Shown piece by piece: positions 40,733-49,702 of a stretch of 64,000 bases of DNA (the stretch's first letter is position 1; each line of letters opens with the position of its first letter). This DNA comes from Microbacterium flavum (GTDB taxonomy: Bacteria; Actinomycetota; Actinomycetes; Actinomycetales; Microbacteriaceae): assembly GCF_018717645.1 (NCBI RefSeq), contig NZ_JAFLHG010000009.1, positions 62,001 through 126,000 on the forward strand, given 5' to 3'. Both the position numbers and the translations under genes were made by a program. A model generated the notes under the pieces. The model saw nothing but the letters and a program-made list of their open reading frames with translations. It did not search any database and was not told the DNA's origin.

Positions 40733-41494
40733 TCAGTCGGGTCGCACCTCGACCCAGCCGCCACCGAACTTCGGTTCTCGCCCGTCGCCCGAGGACGTGC
40801 GCGTCACCCTCCGCTTCACCCAGGGCCCGAGGTGCTCGCGGAAGTATTCGCCGCGCGCGAGCTGTGCCGAGGCCGGGAGCTCGGGCAGCGACCACCAGCC
40901 CTCGGGCACCCGCTCCCCCAGCGCGTCGAGCACGCGTGCCGCCACCCGATGATGACCACGCGCATTCATGTGCAGCCGATCCTCCGACCAGAATGACGGG
41001 TCGGACAGCTCGGCGTCGGGCCAGTTGAGAGCGCGGACGACATCCTCGCGCTCCCCCAGTCGCTCCACGACAGCCGCGGACATGAGGTCGCCGCGGCGCT
41101 GGATCACGCGACTCAGAGGGAGCTGCGCCGACGGGTTGGCCCCCGAGAGGAGGAGCAGCGTCACCCCCTCCTCGTCGCAGCGGCGGAGCACCTGGCTGAA
41201 GGCGTCGGCGATGTGCGCGATGGAGGTGCGGGGCCGGAGCATGTCGTTGCCGCCGCCGTTGAAGGACAGGTGCGTCGGCTCCAGCGCGAGCGCGCGTTCG
41301 AGCTGCTGCTCCACGATCGGCCAGACCAGCTTGCCGCGGATCGCGAGATTCGCGTATTCGATGCTCTCACCCCGCGAGCGCGCCCACCCCTGTGCCGTCA
41401 GGTCCGCCCACCCGCGGACATGCCCGTCGGGTTGCTCGTCGCCCACGCCCTCGGTGAAGGAGTCGCCGATGGCGACGAAGCGAACGGATGCCAC
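40733..41494 (-). CDS. SGNH/GDSL-type hydrolase (paralogue of 12442-13314)
   Basis: 253 residues from GTG 41494. Block I FVAIGDSFTEGVGD, RGWADLTAQ, block II YANLAIRGKLV, block III FNGGGNDMLRP and block V DRLHMNARGHHRVAARVLDAL. The tail HLGPWVKRRVTRTSSGDG also occurs in near-identical form in the 12442-13314 gene. Like its paralogue, it has no signal peptide. TAGGCT ends 6 bases before GTG, predicting a leaderless message. Substrate unknown. Confidence 0.85.
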   Translation of the reverse strand: MASVRFVAIGDSFTEGVGDEQPDGHVRGWADLTAQGWARSRGESIEYANLAIRGKLVWPIVEQQLERALALEPTHLSFNGGGNDMLRPRTSIAHIADAFSQVLRRCDEEGVTLLLLSGANPSAQLPLSRVIQRRGDLMSAAVVERLGEREDVVRALNWPDAELSDPSFWSEDRLHMNARGHHRVAARVLDALGERVPEGWWSLPELPASAQLARGEYFREHLGPWVKRRVTRTSSGDGREPKFGGGWVEVRPD

Positions 41495-41500
41495 CCGACG

Positions 41501-41506
41501 AGCCTA
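41501..41506 (-). promoter_or_regulatory. -10 box TAGGCT, leaderless start of the second SGNH gene
   Basis: Minus-strand TAGGCT-N6-GTG (41494). Confidence 0.5.
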
Positions 41507-41527
41507 CCCGCGAACAGGTCCGGGCGA

Positions 41528-42895
41528 TCAGCGGTCGTCCAGCGTTGCCCCGCGTCGGTCGGCGAGTCCCCATGCCGCCGCGGCGGCGACGAGGAAGAAC
41601 CCCGCGAACACGGCGAACAGGAGAGGCGAGCCGCCGACGGCCAGCAGACCGGGCACCGTGAGCGGCGCGACGATGGAGGCGATGCGCCCGACGCCGGCCG
41701 CCCACCCCGAGCCGGTGGCGCGCGACGAGGTGGGGTAGTTCTCGGGCGTGACCGCATAGAGCGCACCCCAGGCGCCGAGGTTGAAGAACGAGAGTGCCAT
41801 GCCTGCTCCGATGACCGCACCCTCGGTCGTCGCCGTCCCGAAGAACACCGCGGCGATCGCCGACCCGACGAGGAACACCGAGAGGGTCGTGCGGCGCCCC
41901 CACACCTCGATGAGCCACGCGGCCACCGCGTATCCGGGAAGCTGCGCGAGAGTGATGATGAGGGTGAACCCGAAGGACTTGACGAGGTCGTAGCCCTGAC
42001 CGAAGAGGATCGAGGGGATCCAGATGAACGCGCCGTAGTACGCGAAGTTGACGCAGAACCAGACCGTCCAGAGGGCCGCCGTGCGGACGCGGAACTCCGC
42101 AGACCAGAGGACACCGAGCCGCCCGCGAAGGCTTTCCGAGTCGGCGGCAGGCGCAGGCGCGGGCACGTCGGCATCTCGGCGCCGCCGGCCCGACCCGTCG
42201 ACGGACGCCGACGCCTCGAACCGCGCCACCACGGCCTCGGCCTCCGCGCGTCGCCCCTGGCGGTCGAGCCAGCGGGCCGATTCCGGCAGCCCCCACCGCA
42301 CCACGAGGGCATATGCCGCGGGGATGGCGCCGAGTGCGAACGCCCAGCGCCACCCCTCCGCGAGGTTCGGGATGACGAGGAAGCCGATCAGCGCGGCGGC
42401 CGTCCAGCCGATCGCCCAGAACGCCTCGAGGATCACGATGAGGCGCCCGCGCATGCGCGCCGGCGCGAACTCGCTGACGTAGGTGCTCGCGACCGGGAGC
42501 TCGGCGCCGAGCCCGAGTCCGACGATGACCCGCAGCACGATCAGGGCGGCCAGTCCGCCCGCGAGGGCGCTCGCACCGGTCGCGACGCCGTAGATCAGCA
42601 GGGTGATCGCGAACACCGACCGACGTCCGAACCGGTCGGCGAGAAGACCGCCGAGGGTCGCGCCGACCGCCATCCCGACGAATCCCGCGGAAGCGATCCA
42701 CGAGGCCTGCTCCCCCGTCAGCGACCACTCGGCGATCAGCGCCGCCAGGACGAAGGAGACGAGCCCGACATCCATGGCATCCAGCGCCCATCCGAGGCCG
42801 GAACCCGTGAGGACCTTCAGGTGCGCACGGGTGAACGGCAGAGCGTCGAGGCGGCTCGAGATCGAGGTGTCGTCGCGGGCGGGGGCATCCGTCAT
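41528..42895 (-). CDS. MFS transporter, sugar/aromatic-acid porter type
   Basis: 455 residues, twelve helices. GGLLADRFGRRSVFAITLLI is the motif after helix 2, and PVASTYVSEFAPARMRGRLI the motif between helices 4 and 5 shared by sugar porters and the AAHS aromatic-acid family. The RWGLPESARWL motif after helix 6 supports this group. A large cytoplasmic loop lies in the middle. It begins 13 bases after the LLM gene stop, yet a TAGCAT box in that gap suggests its own leaderless transcript. Substrate unknown. Confidence 0.88.
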   Translation of the reverse strand: MTDAPARDDTSISSRLDALPFTRAHLKVLTGSGLGWALDAMDVGLVSFVLAALIAEWSLTGEQASWIASAGFVGMAVGATLGGLLADRFGRRSVFAITLLIYGVATGASALAGGLAALIVLRVIVGLGLGAELPVASTYVSEFAPARMRGRLIVILEAFWAIGWTAAALIGFLVIPNLAEGWRWAFALGAIPAAYALVVRWGLPESARWLDRQGRRAEAEAVVARFEASASVDGSGRRRRDADVPAPAPAADSESLRGRLGVLWSAEFRVRTAALWTVWFCVNFAYYGAFIWIPSILFGQGYDLVKSFGFTLIITLAQLPGYAVAAWLIEVWGRRTTLSVFLVGSAIAAVFFGTATTEGAVIGAGMALSFFNLGAWGALYAVTPENYPTSSRATGSGWAAGVGRIASIVAPLTVPGLLAVGGSPLLFAVFAGFFLVAAAAAWGLADRRGATLDDR

Positions 42896-42901
42896 GGATG
42901 C

Positions 42902-42907
42902 ATGCTA
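42902..42907 (-). promoter_or_regulatory. -10 box TAGCAT, leaderless start of the MFS gene
   Basis: Minus-strand TAGCAT-N6-ATG (42895), squeezed between the LLM stop and the MFS start. Confidence 0.45.
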
Positions 42908-42908
42908 C

Positions 42909-43940
42909 TCAGGCGGACGCCAGCAGGTCCTGCACCATCGGTGCGACGCGGGTCCCGTACAGCTCGATCGAATGCAGGAGCTTGCCGTGCGAGAGGGTTC
43001 CGTTGGCGTATTTCAGATCGAACCGGTCAGCTCCCAGAGTCTTCACGGTCGCGGCGATCTTGCGCGCGACGGTCTCCGGCGACCCGGCGTAGATCGCGCC
43101 CTCCGGACCGAGGTCGTTCTGGAACTGCAGACGGCTGTAGGGCGGCCATCCCCGCTCCTTGCCGATCGTGTTGCGGTTCGCCTCCATCGCGGGGTAGAGC
43201 TCCTCCCACGCCTGCTCGTCGGTGTCGGCGATGTGTCCCGGGGAATGGATGCCCACGGGCAGCTGCGGACGCCCGAACGAGTCGAGCGACCGGTGATAGA
43301 GGTCGACGTAGGGCCGGAACCGTGCCGCGGAGCCGCCGATGATCGCGAGCATGAGCCCGTAGCCATAGCGCGCGGTGCGCACGACGGATTCGGGCGAGCC
43401 CCCGACTCCGACCCACGCCGTCAGCCCGTTCTCGGTCTTGGGGAAGACATCGGCCTTCTCCAGCGCGGCTCGCGTGGTGCCCTGCCACGTCACCGGCTTC
43501 TCGAGCATGAGCTGGGAGAAGAGGTCGAGCTTCTCCTCGAAGAGCACCTCGTAGTCGCCCAGGTCGTAGCCGAACAGCGGGAAGGATTCGATGAACGACC
43601 CTCGCCCGAGGATGACCTCGGCGCGGCCTCCGGAGACGGCATCCAGGGTCGCGAAGCGCTCGTAGACACGCACCGGATCGTCGCTGGAGAGCACGGTCAC
43701 GGCGGTGCCGAGGTGGATGTCCTTCGTCCGACCGGCGGCGGCCGCCAGCACGATCTCGGGGCTCGAGACCGCGAACTCGTGCCGATGGTGCTCCCCCACC
43801 CCGAAGAACGCGAGCCCCACCTCGTCGGCCAGCACCGCCTCATCGACGATGTCACGGATGGTCTGCGCGTCGCTCGTGCGCTCGCCGGCGTCGTCGAAGG
43901 TGATGTCACCGAAGGTGTCGAGGCCCAATTTCACATTCAT
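42909..43940 (-). CDS. LLM-class (luciferase-like) flavin-dependent oxidoreductase
   Basis: 343 residues. Bacterial-luciferase TIM barrel: LADEVGLAFFGVGEHHRHEF, LGTAVTVLSSDDPVRVYERF, and SGGRAEVILGRGSFIESFPL. The GVGEHH and GRG segments are typical of the FMN- or F420-dependent group. Start ATG 43940. It probably uses reduced flavin on an unknown small molecule; the downstream MFS carrier may handle the same compound, which is only a proximity argument. Confidence 0.87.
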   Translation of the reverse strand: MNVKLGLDTFGDITFDDAGERTSDAQTIRDIVDEAVLADEVGLAFFGVGEHHRHEFAVSSPEIVLAAAAGRTKDIHLGTAVTVLSSDDPVRVYERFATLDAVSGGRAEVILGRGSFIESFPLFGYDLGDYEVLFEEKLDLFSQLMLEKPVTWQGTTRAALEKADVFPKTENGLTAWVGVGGSPESVVRTARYGYGLMLAIIGGSAARFRPYVDLYHRSLDSFGRPQLPVGIHSPGHIADTDEQAWEELYPAMEANRNTIGKERGWPPYSRLQFQNDLGPEGAIYAGSPETVARKIAATVKTLGADRFDLKYANGTLSHGKLLHSIELYGTRVAPMVQDLLASA

Positions 43941-43979
43941 GCGAATGGAAACCCGCGCACGCGTCGCCGCATTCCCGAG

Positions 43980-45653
43980 TTACTCCGCCAGCGCCATCCG
44001 CAGCGTGTCGAGCCCGACCCCGCCGAGCCGCAGAGCACGCATATGGAAGCGCTTGATGTCGAAGTCGTCGCCCTCGCGCTCGGCCGCCTCATCGCGGATC
44101 TGCTCCCAGATGCGCTGTCCGACCTTGTATGACGGTGCCTGACCGGGCCAGCCGAGGTACCGGTTCACCTCGAACTGGATGAACTCGTCGGACATGTTGA
44201 CGTTGCGCCGCATGAACTCGAGCGCGTAGTCCGCATCCCAGACCCCGGTCCCGTCCAAGCGGGGCTTTCCGAGATGCACGCCGATATCGAGGACGACGCG
44301 CGCGGCCCGCATTCGCTGCCCGTCGAGCATGCCGAGGCGGTCGGCGGGATCGTCGAGGTAGCCCAGCTGCTCCATCAGGCGCTCGGCGTACAGGGCCCAT
44401 CCCTCCGCGTGCCCGCTGGAGCCTGCCAGCAGGCGCCGCCAGGAGTTCAGCTCGGCGCGGTTGTAGACCGCTTGGGCGATCTGCAGATGGTGGCCGGGAA
44501 CACCCTCGTGGTACACGGTGGTGAGCTCGCGCCACGTGTCGAAGGAGTCGACGCCCTCCGGAACGGACCACCACATGCGACCGGGCCTCGAGAAGTCGTC
44601 CGTCGGCCCGGTGTAATAGATCCCGCCCTCGTTCGTCGGTGCGATCATGCACTCGAGGCGGCGGATCTGCTCCGGGATGTCGAAATGCGTGCGACCGAGC
44701 TCTTCGACCGCACGATCGCTCGTGGCCTGCATCCACTTCTGGAGCGCCTCGGTCCCGCGGAGCTTGCGGTCCTCGTCCTGTTCGAGGAAGGCGACGGCCT
44801 CCTCGACGCTGGCCCCGGGGAGGATCTCGTTCGCGATCGCCTCCTGCTCGGCCACCATGCGCGCGAGTTCGGCGACGCCCCACTCGTACGTCTCGTCGAG
44901 GTCGATCTCCGCCCCGAGGAACTGTCGCGAGTGGAGCGCGTACAGCTCGCGGCCGACGGCGTCCTCGTCGCTCGCCGCGGGGGCGAGCTCCTCGCGCAGG
45001 AAGGCGGCCAGCTCGTCGTAGGCGACCCGCGCCGCACCGGCGTGCTCGGAGACCGCGCGAGCGAGAGATGCCGGCAGGTGTCCCTCGGCGGGCGCGGCCT
45101 CGTGCGCGAATTCGGCGAAGAAGCCGGTGTCCGAGGTGTACCGGGCGATCTGCGCCACCACCTCGCGGACCTGTCGACGGGCGGGGACGACACCCGTGCG
45201 GATCCCCTCGCGGAGCGTTTCGACGTAGCCGCCGAGCGCCACGGGGACCTGACGCAGGCGGTCGGAGATGACGCTCCAGTCCTCGACCGAGTCGGTCGGC
45301 ATGAGGTCGAACACGCTCCGCACGTCCTGTGCGGGCGACGCGATCACGTTGACGTCACGCAGATGTGCACCCGCGTCGAAGAGCTCGAGCTGCAGGCGGA
45401 GCTCACCGGTGAGGTCGGCCTTCGTCACGGCATCCACCTCATCGACCGGCTCTGCGCCCTCGAGCGCCGCGAGCGTCGCGCGCGCCGCGTCACGGCGTGC
45501 GAGGTGCCCTGATGGGGAGAGGTCGTCGAGGCGGCGGTTGTGCTCGCTCCGGCCGATGTAGGTGGCCAGCGAAGGGGCGAGGTCGGCGATCGTGTCGACC
45601 CATTCCTCCGCGATCCGATCGATCTGCGTCGGGGTCCGCTGTTCGTCAGTCAT
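43980..45653 (-). CDS. DUF885-family protein, putative metallohydrolase
   Basis: 557 residues, full family length. The conserved YHEGVPGHHLQIAQ (HE-x4-HH) resembles the zinc site of M32/M3-like peptidases, and the downstream SGHAEGWALYAERLMEQLG supplies another conserved Glu. It is largely helical, with no signal peptide. DUF885 proteins are thought to be peptidases, but no substrate is established. ATG 45653; a GC hairpin separates it from polA upstream. Confidence 0.88.
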   Translation of the reverse strand: MTDEQRTPTQIDRIAEEWVDTIADLAPSLATYIGRSEHNRRLDDLSPSGHLARRDAARATLAALEGAEPVDEVDAVTKADLTGELRLQLELFDAGAHLRDVNVIASPAQDVRSVFDLMPTDSVEDWSVISDRLRQVPVALGGYVETLREGIRTGVVPARRQVREVVAQIARYTSDTGFFAEFAHEAAPAEGHLPASLARAVSEHAGAARVAYDELAAFLREELAPAASDEDAVGRELYALHSRQFLGAEIDLDETYEWGVAELARMVAEQEAIANEILPGASVEEAVAFLEQDEDRKLRGTEALQKWMQATSDRAVEELGRTHFDIPEQIRRLECMIAPTNEGGIYYTGPTDDFSRPGRMWWSVPEGVDSFDTWRELTTVYHEGVPGHHLQIAQAVYNRAELNSWRRLLAGSSGHAEGWALYAERLMEQLGYLDDPADRLGMLDGQRMRAARVVLDIGVHLGKPRLDGTGVWDADYALEFMRRNVNMSDEFIQFEVNRYLGWPGQAPSYKVGQRIWEQIRDEAAEREGDDFDIKRFHMRALRLGGVGLDTLRMALAE

Positions 45654-45673
45654 GCTCAGAGACTAATCCAGCA

Positions 45674-45700
45674 CGGACCGGCGCGCCCGGCGCCGGTCCG
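45674..45700 (-). terminator. hairpin between polA and the DUF885 gene
   Basis: Perfect 11-pair stem CGGACCGGCGC / GCGCCGGTCCG with a 5-base loop, 19 bases past the polA stop and before the DUF885 start on the same strand. Confidence 0.55.
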
Positions 45701-45718
45701 GCGGAGCTGCTCCTCGGC

Positions 45719-48358
45719 TCAGTGACCGGCCACGTCCCAGTTCGGCCCTCGGCCGATGTGCACGTCGAGGGGAACGGTGAGCTCCGCGGCGTCGCCCATC
45801 CGCTCCCGGATGATGTCCTCGACGGCGGCCGTCTCGCCGGGCGCCACCTCGACGACGAGCTCATCGTGGATCTGCAGCAGAACGCGGGAGCGCAGCCCGT
45901 CCTCGACCAGCTGATCGTGGATGTGGAAAAGTGCGATCTTCATGATGTCCGCCGCGGACCCCTGGATGGGCGCGTTGAGCGCCGCACGCTCGGCATTCTC
46001 GCGCAGAACGCGGTTCGGGCTGCCGAGGTCCGGGAAGGGACGACGTCGGCCGAAGATCGTCTCGGTGTAGCCGTCGATACGGGCGCGCTGGACGGACTCG
46101 CGCAGGTAGTCGCGCACAGCGCCGAACCGGGCGAAGTACTCCGACATCAGCTGCTTCGCCTCGGACTGGTCGATGCGCAGCTGCTTGGACAGGCCGAAGG
46201 CGGAAAGGCCGTAGACGAGGCCGTAGCTCATCGCCTTGACCTTCGTGCGCATCGCGGGAGTGACCTCCGATGGGTCGACGCCGAACACGCGCGCTCCGAC
46301 GAACCGGTGCAGATCCTCGCCCGAGTTGAACGCCTCGATGAGCCCGGAGTCGCCGGACAGGTGCGCCATGATGCGCATCTCGATCTGCGAATAGTCCGCC
46401 GTCAGGAGCGTCTCGTATCCGTCGCCGACCTCGAAGGCGGCGCGGATGCGGTGCGATTCCTCGTTCCGGATCGGGATGTTCTGCAGGTTCGGGTCGGTGC
46501 TCGACAGACGCCCCGTCTGGCTCCCGGTCTGGAGGTAGGTCGTGTGCGTGCGACCGTCCTCGCCGAGGGAGACGTCGAGGGACTCGATGATCTGGCGGAG
46601 CTTCGTGGCCTCGCGGTGCTGGAGGAGGAGATCGAGGAAGGGATGCGGGTTCGAATCCTGCAAGTCCGCGAGGACCGCGGCATCCGTCGAGTAGCCCGTC
46701 TTGGTCTTGCGGGTCTTCGGCAGCTGCAGCTGCTCGAAGAGCACCTCCTGCAGCTGCTTGGGCGACCCGAGATTCACCTCGCGGTCGATCTCCGCGAAGG
46801 CGCGCTGGGCGATGTCGTCGGACCGCGTGGCGAGCTCGGCGGAGAAGGCGGAGAGCTTCTCGTGCGAGATCGCGACGCCCGCGAGTTCCATGTCGGCGAG
46901 GGTGTCGAGGGTGGGCAGCTCGATGCCCTCGAGAACGGATGCCACGGAATCCGGCATCTCCGCGCGGATCTCCCCGGTGACCCGGAGCGCGTACCAGGCC
47001 AGCTGCGCGGGCGTCGCTCCCTCGGTCTCGGGCACGAGCTGGGTCGGGTCGGCCTCGGGGAGCTTCTCGTCGAGATACCGGTCGACGAGGTCGCCGAGCC
47101 CCTTGTCGGGGAAGCTCGGCCGGAGGAGCCAGCCGGCGAGGATCGGGTCGAATGCGAGCCCGCCGAGGCGGATGCCGGCGCGGCGGAGTGCCTTCACCTG
47201 CGGCTTCGCGTCCGTGAGGATCTTAGGACTCTGCCCCGCGAGCCAGGGCCCGAGCGCCGCGGCGACCTCGTCGGTCCAGGTCGCCTCCGCCGCGGCATCG
47301 GCCACTGCGACGCCGACCCGGCTCGGTCTGCCGCCCTCGACGGTCACGGTGAGCGCGATCTCGCCGGGCCGCTCCGCCACCCACGTGGCGAGGTCGTCGG
47401 CGGCGAGCTCCGCGGGGACCGGGGCGGCGACGGCGGGCGCCGATGCCGCGGCCATATCGTCGGCATCCGTCGCCATGGCCTCGAACACGCGCGGCAGGAG
47501 CGTCCGGAACTCGAGTCGCGCGAAGATGTCGCGCACGGCTTGCGCGTCGATGGGCCGGACCTCGAGGTCGGCGGGCTCCACGGGCAGCTCGACGTCGCGG
47601 AGCAGCGCATTCAGAGCCCGGTTGCGACGGACATCGTCCAGATGGGCGCGCAGATTGCCGCCCACGACGCCGGTGATCTTGTCTGCGTTCTCCAGCAGGG
47701 CATCGAGACTCCCCCACTGGGTGATCCACTTGACGGCGGTCTTCTCGCCGACCTTCGGGACGCCCGGGAGGTTGTCGCTCGTCTCCCCCACCAGCGCCGC
47801 GATGTCGGGGTAGTTGGCCGGCGGCAGTCCGTACTTCTCGACGACGGAGTCCGGGGTGTATCGCTTGAGCTGGGAGACGCCCTGCACGCTGGGGTACAAG
47901 AGCGTCACGTCCTCGGTGACGAGCTGGATCGTGTCGCGGTCGCCGGAGCAGACGAGCACATCGAAACCCTCCGCCGCGCCCTCCGTCGCGAGCGTCGCGA
48001 GGATGTCGTCGGCTTCGACGCCCTCTTTCGTCAGCACCTGCACGTTCATCGCCGCGAGGCAGTCCTGCAGGAGGGGGATCTGTCCCTTGAACTCGGCCGG
48101 CGACTCGGAACGGTTCGCCTTGTACTCGGGGTACTCATCGGTGCGGAACGAGTGCCGCGAGGTGTCGAACGCGACCGCGAGGTGGGTCGGCTTCTCCGCC
48201 TTCACGAGGTTCACGAACATCGAGAGGAACCCGTAGATGCCGTTCGTGTGCTGCCCGTCCTTCGTGGAGAAGTTGTCCACCGGGAGCGCGAAGAACGCAC
48301 GGTACGCGAGCGAGTGGCCGTCGACGACGAGGAGGGTAGGCTTTCCGGAGTCCGTCAC
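45719..48358 (-). CDS. polA: DNA polymerase I
   Basis: 879 residues, GTG start at 48358. The N-terminal 5'-3' exonuclease domain (to ~300) includes DGHSLAYRAFFALP and VCSGDRDTIQLV. The polymerase domain has motif A LLTADYSQIEMRIMAHLSG, motif B KAMSYGLVYGLSAFG and motif C QIHDELVVE. The middle 3'-5' exonuclease-like domain (~310-480) lacks the DEDD residues: ALTVTVEGG stands where D-x-E is expected. Proofreading is therefore probably absent, as in mycobacterial PolA. It acts in Okazaki fragment maturation and repair. TAGGCT ends 6 bases before the GTG. Confidence 0.96.
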   Translation of the reverse strand: MTDSGKPTLLVVDGHSLAYRAFFALPVDNFSTKDGQHTNGIYGFLSMFVNLVKAEKPTHLAVAFDTSRHSFRTDEYPEYKANRSESPAEFKGQIPLLQDCLAAMNVQVLTKEGVEADDILATLATEGAAEGFDVLVCSGDRDTIQLVTEDVTLLYPSVQGVSQLKRYTPDSVVEKYGLPPANYPDIAALVGETSDNLPGVPKVGEKTAVKWITQWGSLDALLENADKITGVVGGNLRAHLDDVRRNRALNALLRDVELPVEPADLEVRPIDAQAVRDIFARLEFRTLLPRVFEAMATDADDMAAASAPAVAAPVPAELAADDLATWVAERPGEIALTVTVEGGRPSRVGVAVADAAAEATWTDEVAAALGPWLAGQSPKILTDAKPQVKALRRAGIRLGGLAFDPILAGWLLRPSFPDKGLGDLVDRYLDEKLPEADPTQLVPETEGATPAQLAWYALRVTGEIRAEMPDSVASVLEGIELPTLDTLADMELAGVAISHEKLSAFSAELATRSDDIAQRAFAEIDREVNLGSPKQLQEVLFEQLQLPKTRKTKTGYSTDAAVLADLQDSNPHPFLDLLLQHREATKLRQIIESLDVSLGEDGRTHTTYLQTGSQTGRLSSTDPNLQNIPIRNEESHRIRAAFEVGDGYETLLTADYSQIEMRIMAHLSGDSGLIEAFNSGEDLHRFVGARVFGVDPSEVTPAMRTKVKAMSYGLVYGLSAFGLSKQLRIDQSEAKQLMSEYFARFGAVRDYLRESVQRARIDGYTETIFGRRRPFPDLGSPNRVLRENAERAALNAPIQGSAADIMKIALFHIHDQLVEDGLRSRVLLQIHDELVVEVAPGETAAVEDIIRERMGDAAELTVPLDVHIGRGPNWDVAGH

Positions 48359-48364
48359 CCTGCC

Positions 48365-48370
48365 AGCCTA
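48365..48370 (-). promoter_or_regulatory. -10 box TAGGCT, leaderless start of polA
   Basis: Minus-strand TAGGCT-N6-GTG (48358). Confidence 0.5.
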
Positions 48371-48423
48371 GACGCGGGTGCGGACACCCACTCCCCCGCT
48401 CCGATCGCTTCCGAAGGTGGACG

Positions 48424-48849
48424 ATGACCGCTCCGAGCCCCGCCCCCGGCCGAGACCCCATGACCTGGGTCCACGAGCGCGGAATGGGCGCTCTGGCGGA
48501 GAAGATGGGGATCGAGTTCGTCGAGTTCTCGATCGAGCGGGCCGTGGCCACCATGCCCGTCGCCGGCAACACGCAGCCCGTCGGGCTCCTGCACGGCGGT
48601 GCGTACGTCGTGCTCGGCGAATCGCTCGGCTCGATGGCCGCGAACCTCCACGCGGGCCCCGACCGCCTCGCAGTGGGGGTGGACATCAACGCGACGCACA
48701 CGCGATCCGCCACGAGCGGGATCGTCACGGGCGTCTGCACGCCCGTGCACCTCGGGCGCTCGCTCACCGTGCACGAGATCGCCGTCACCGACGATCAGGG
48801 CCGCCGCTGCTCGACGATCCGCATCACGAACATGATCAAGGACCGCTGA
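48424..48849 (+). CDS. PaaI/YdiI-type hot-dog thioesterase
   Basis: 141 residues. The conserved GNTQPVGLLHGGAYVVLGESLGS contains the catalytic-region HGG and Glu of the 4-hydroxybenzoyl-CoA thioesterase/PaaI group. It is followed by VGVDINATHTRSA and GRSLTVHEIAVTDDQGRRCS. It hydrolyses acyl-CoA, of unknown preference. ATG 48424, with GAAGG at 48413-48417. Divergent from polA and convergent with the ANTAR gene 33 bases away. Confidence 0.9.
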   Translation: MTAPSPAPGRDPMTWVHERGMGALAEKMGIEFVEFSIERAVATMPVAGNTQPVGLLHGGAYVVLGESLGSMAANLHAGPDRLAVGVDINATHTRSATSGIVTGVCTPVHLGRSLTVHEIAVTDDQGRRCSTIRITNMIKDR

Positions 48850-48882
48850 GCGGCATCACCGGGCCGCGGAGCGGCCGACGGC

Positions 48883-49503
48883 TCACGCCTTCTTGGGCGA
48901 GAGCTGCTCGATGATCGCCTTGGCGACGTCCTGCATCGTCAGGCGGCGATCCATCGACGCCTTCTGGATCCAGCGGAAGGCCTCGGGCTCGCTGAGACCC
49001 ATCTTCTCGTTGAGCAGGCCCTTGGCCCGATCGACGAGCTTGCGGGTCTCGAAGCGCTCGACCATGTCGGCGACCTCGGCCTCGAGCGTGATGATCTGCT
49101 CGTAGCGGGCGAGGGCGATCTCGATCGCGGGCAGGAGGTCGTTGGGCGTGAAGGGCTTGACGACGTAGGCGAGGGCGCCGGCTTCGCTGGCGCGCTCGAC
49201 GAGTTCCTTCTGGCTGAACGCGGTGAGCAGCACGACGGGGGCGACGTGGTTCTTGCTGAGCTTCTCCGCCGCGGAGATCCCGTCCAGAACGGGCATCTTC
49301 ACGTCCATGATCACCAGGTCGGGGCGCAGCTCGGTGGCGAGCTGGACGGCGGTCTCACCGTCACCGGCCTCACCGACGACGTCGAACCCGTTGTCGCGGA
49401 GGATCTCCACGATGTCGAGGCGGATCAGCGATTCGTCCTCGGCGACGACGACCCGTCGCGGGCTCGCCGGGCTCGATACGGGGTTCAGTTCCTGCTCAGT
49501 CAC
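48883..49503 (-). CDS. ANTAR-domain response regulator (PdtaR-like)
   Basis: 206 residues. The N-terminal receiver domain has acidic AEDE, phospho-acceptor Asp67 in VIMDVKMPVLDG, and LLTAFS and YVVKPF near the expected Thr and Lys. The C-terminal ANTAR RNA-binding helices span ~150-200 (RKLVDRAKGLLNEKMGLSEP). ANTAR proteins bind paired hairpins in nascent RNA to prevent termination. The M. tuberculosis counterpart PdtaR (Rv1626) is controlled by kinase PdtaS; no kinase lies in this window. GTG 49503 with TAGGAT 6 bases upstream, so leaderless. Confidence 0.93.
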   Translation of the reverse strand: MTEQELNPVSSPASPRRVVVAEDESLIRLDIVEILRDNGFDVVGEAGDGETAVQLATELRPDLVIMDVKMPVLDGISAAEKLSKNHVAPVVLLTAFSQKELVERASEAGALAYVVKPFTPNDLLPAIEIALARYEQIITLEAEVADMVERFETRKLVDRAKGLLNEKMGLSEPEAFRWIQKASMDRRLTMQDVAKAIIEQLSPKKA

Positions 49504-49509
49504 CCGTCC

Positions 49510-49515
49510 ATCCTA
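49510..49515 (-). promoter_or_regulatory. -10 box TAGGAT, leaderless start of the ANTAR gene
   Basis: Minus-strand TAGGAT-N6-GTG (49503). Divergent from the tRNA promoter box at 49543. Confidence 0.5.
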
Positions 49516-49542
49516 GAGCCAGGAGGGAGGTGCACCTTGCGA

Positions 49543-49548
49543 TAGTCT
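49543..49548 (+). promoter_or_regulatory. -10 box TAGTCT upstream of tRNA-Leu(CAA)
   Basis: TAGTCT ends 13 bases before the mature tRNA 5' end, leaving room for a short leader. Confidence 0.4.
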
Positions 49549-49561
49549 CGAATGCGCGTGC

Positions 49562-49642
49562 GCCGGTGTGGCGGAATGGCAGACGCGACCGACTCAAACT
49601 CGGTTGTCTTCGGACGTGTGGGTTCGACTCCCACCACCGGCA
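49562..49642 (+). tRNA. tRNA-Leu (anticodon CAA)
   Basis: 81 nt class II tRNA. The acceptor stem GCCGGTG pairs with CACCGGC; discriminator A at 49642. The anticodon stem ACCGA/TCGGT encloses CTCAAAC, giving CAA at 49595-49597, which reads UUG. Short hairpin variable arm (TGTCTTCGGACG). The T arm includes GGTTCGACTCC. CCA not encoded. A T-tailed terminator follows. Confidence 0.95.
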
Positions 49643-49647
49643 CGAAC

Positions 49648-49689
49648 AAGGGCGGATGCCCCGGGACTCCCCGAGGCATCCGCCCTTTT
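49648..49689 (+). terminator. terminator after tRNA-Leu(CAA)
   Basis: Perfect 13-pair stem (arms 49648-49660 and 49675-49687), 14-base loop, ending in TTTT. It is the most classical intrinsic terminator in the window and could also serve the convergent pyruvate kinase gene. Confidence 0.8.
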
Positions 49690-49702
49690 CCGCTCGTCCG
49701 GC

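Noticed and set aside
45497..48427. 976-codon open frame on the plus strand
   Set aside because: Antisense to polA and low-complexity Arg/Glu/Val-rich; no domain, and PolA motifs are intact on the other strand.
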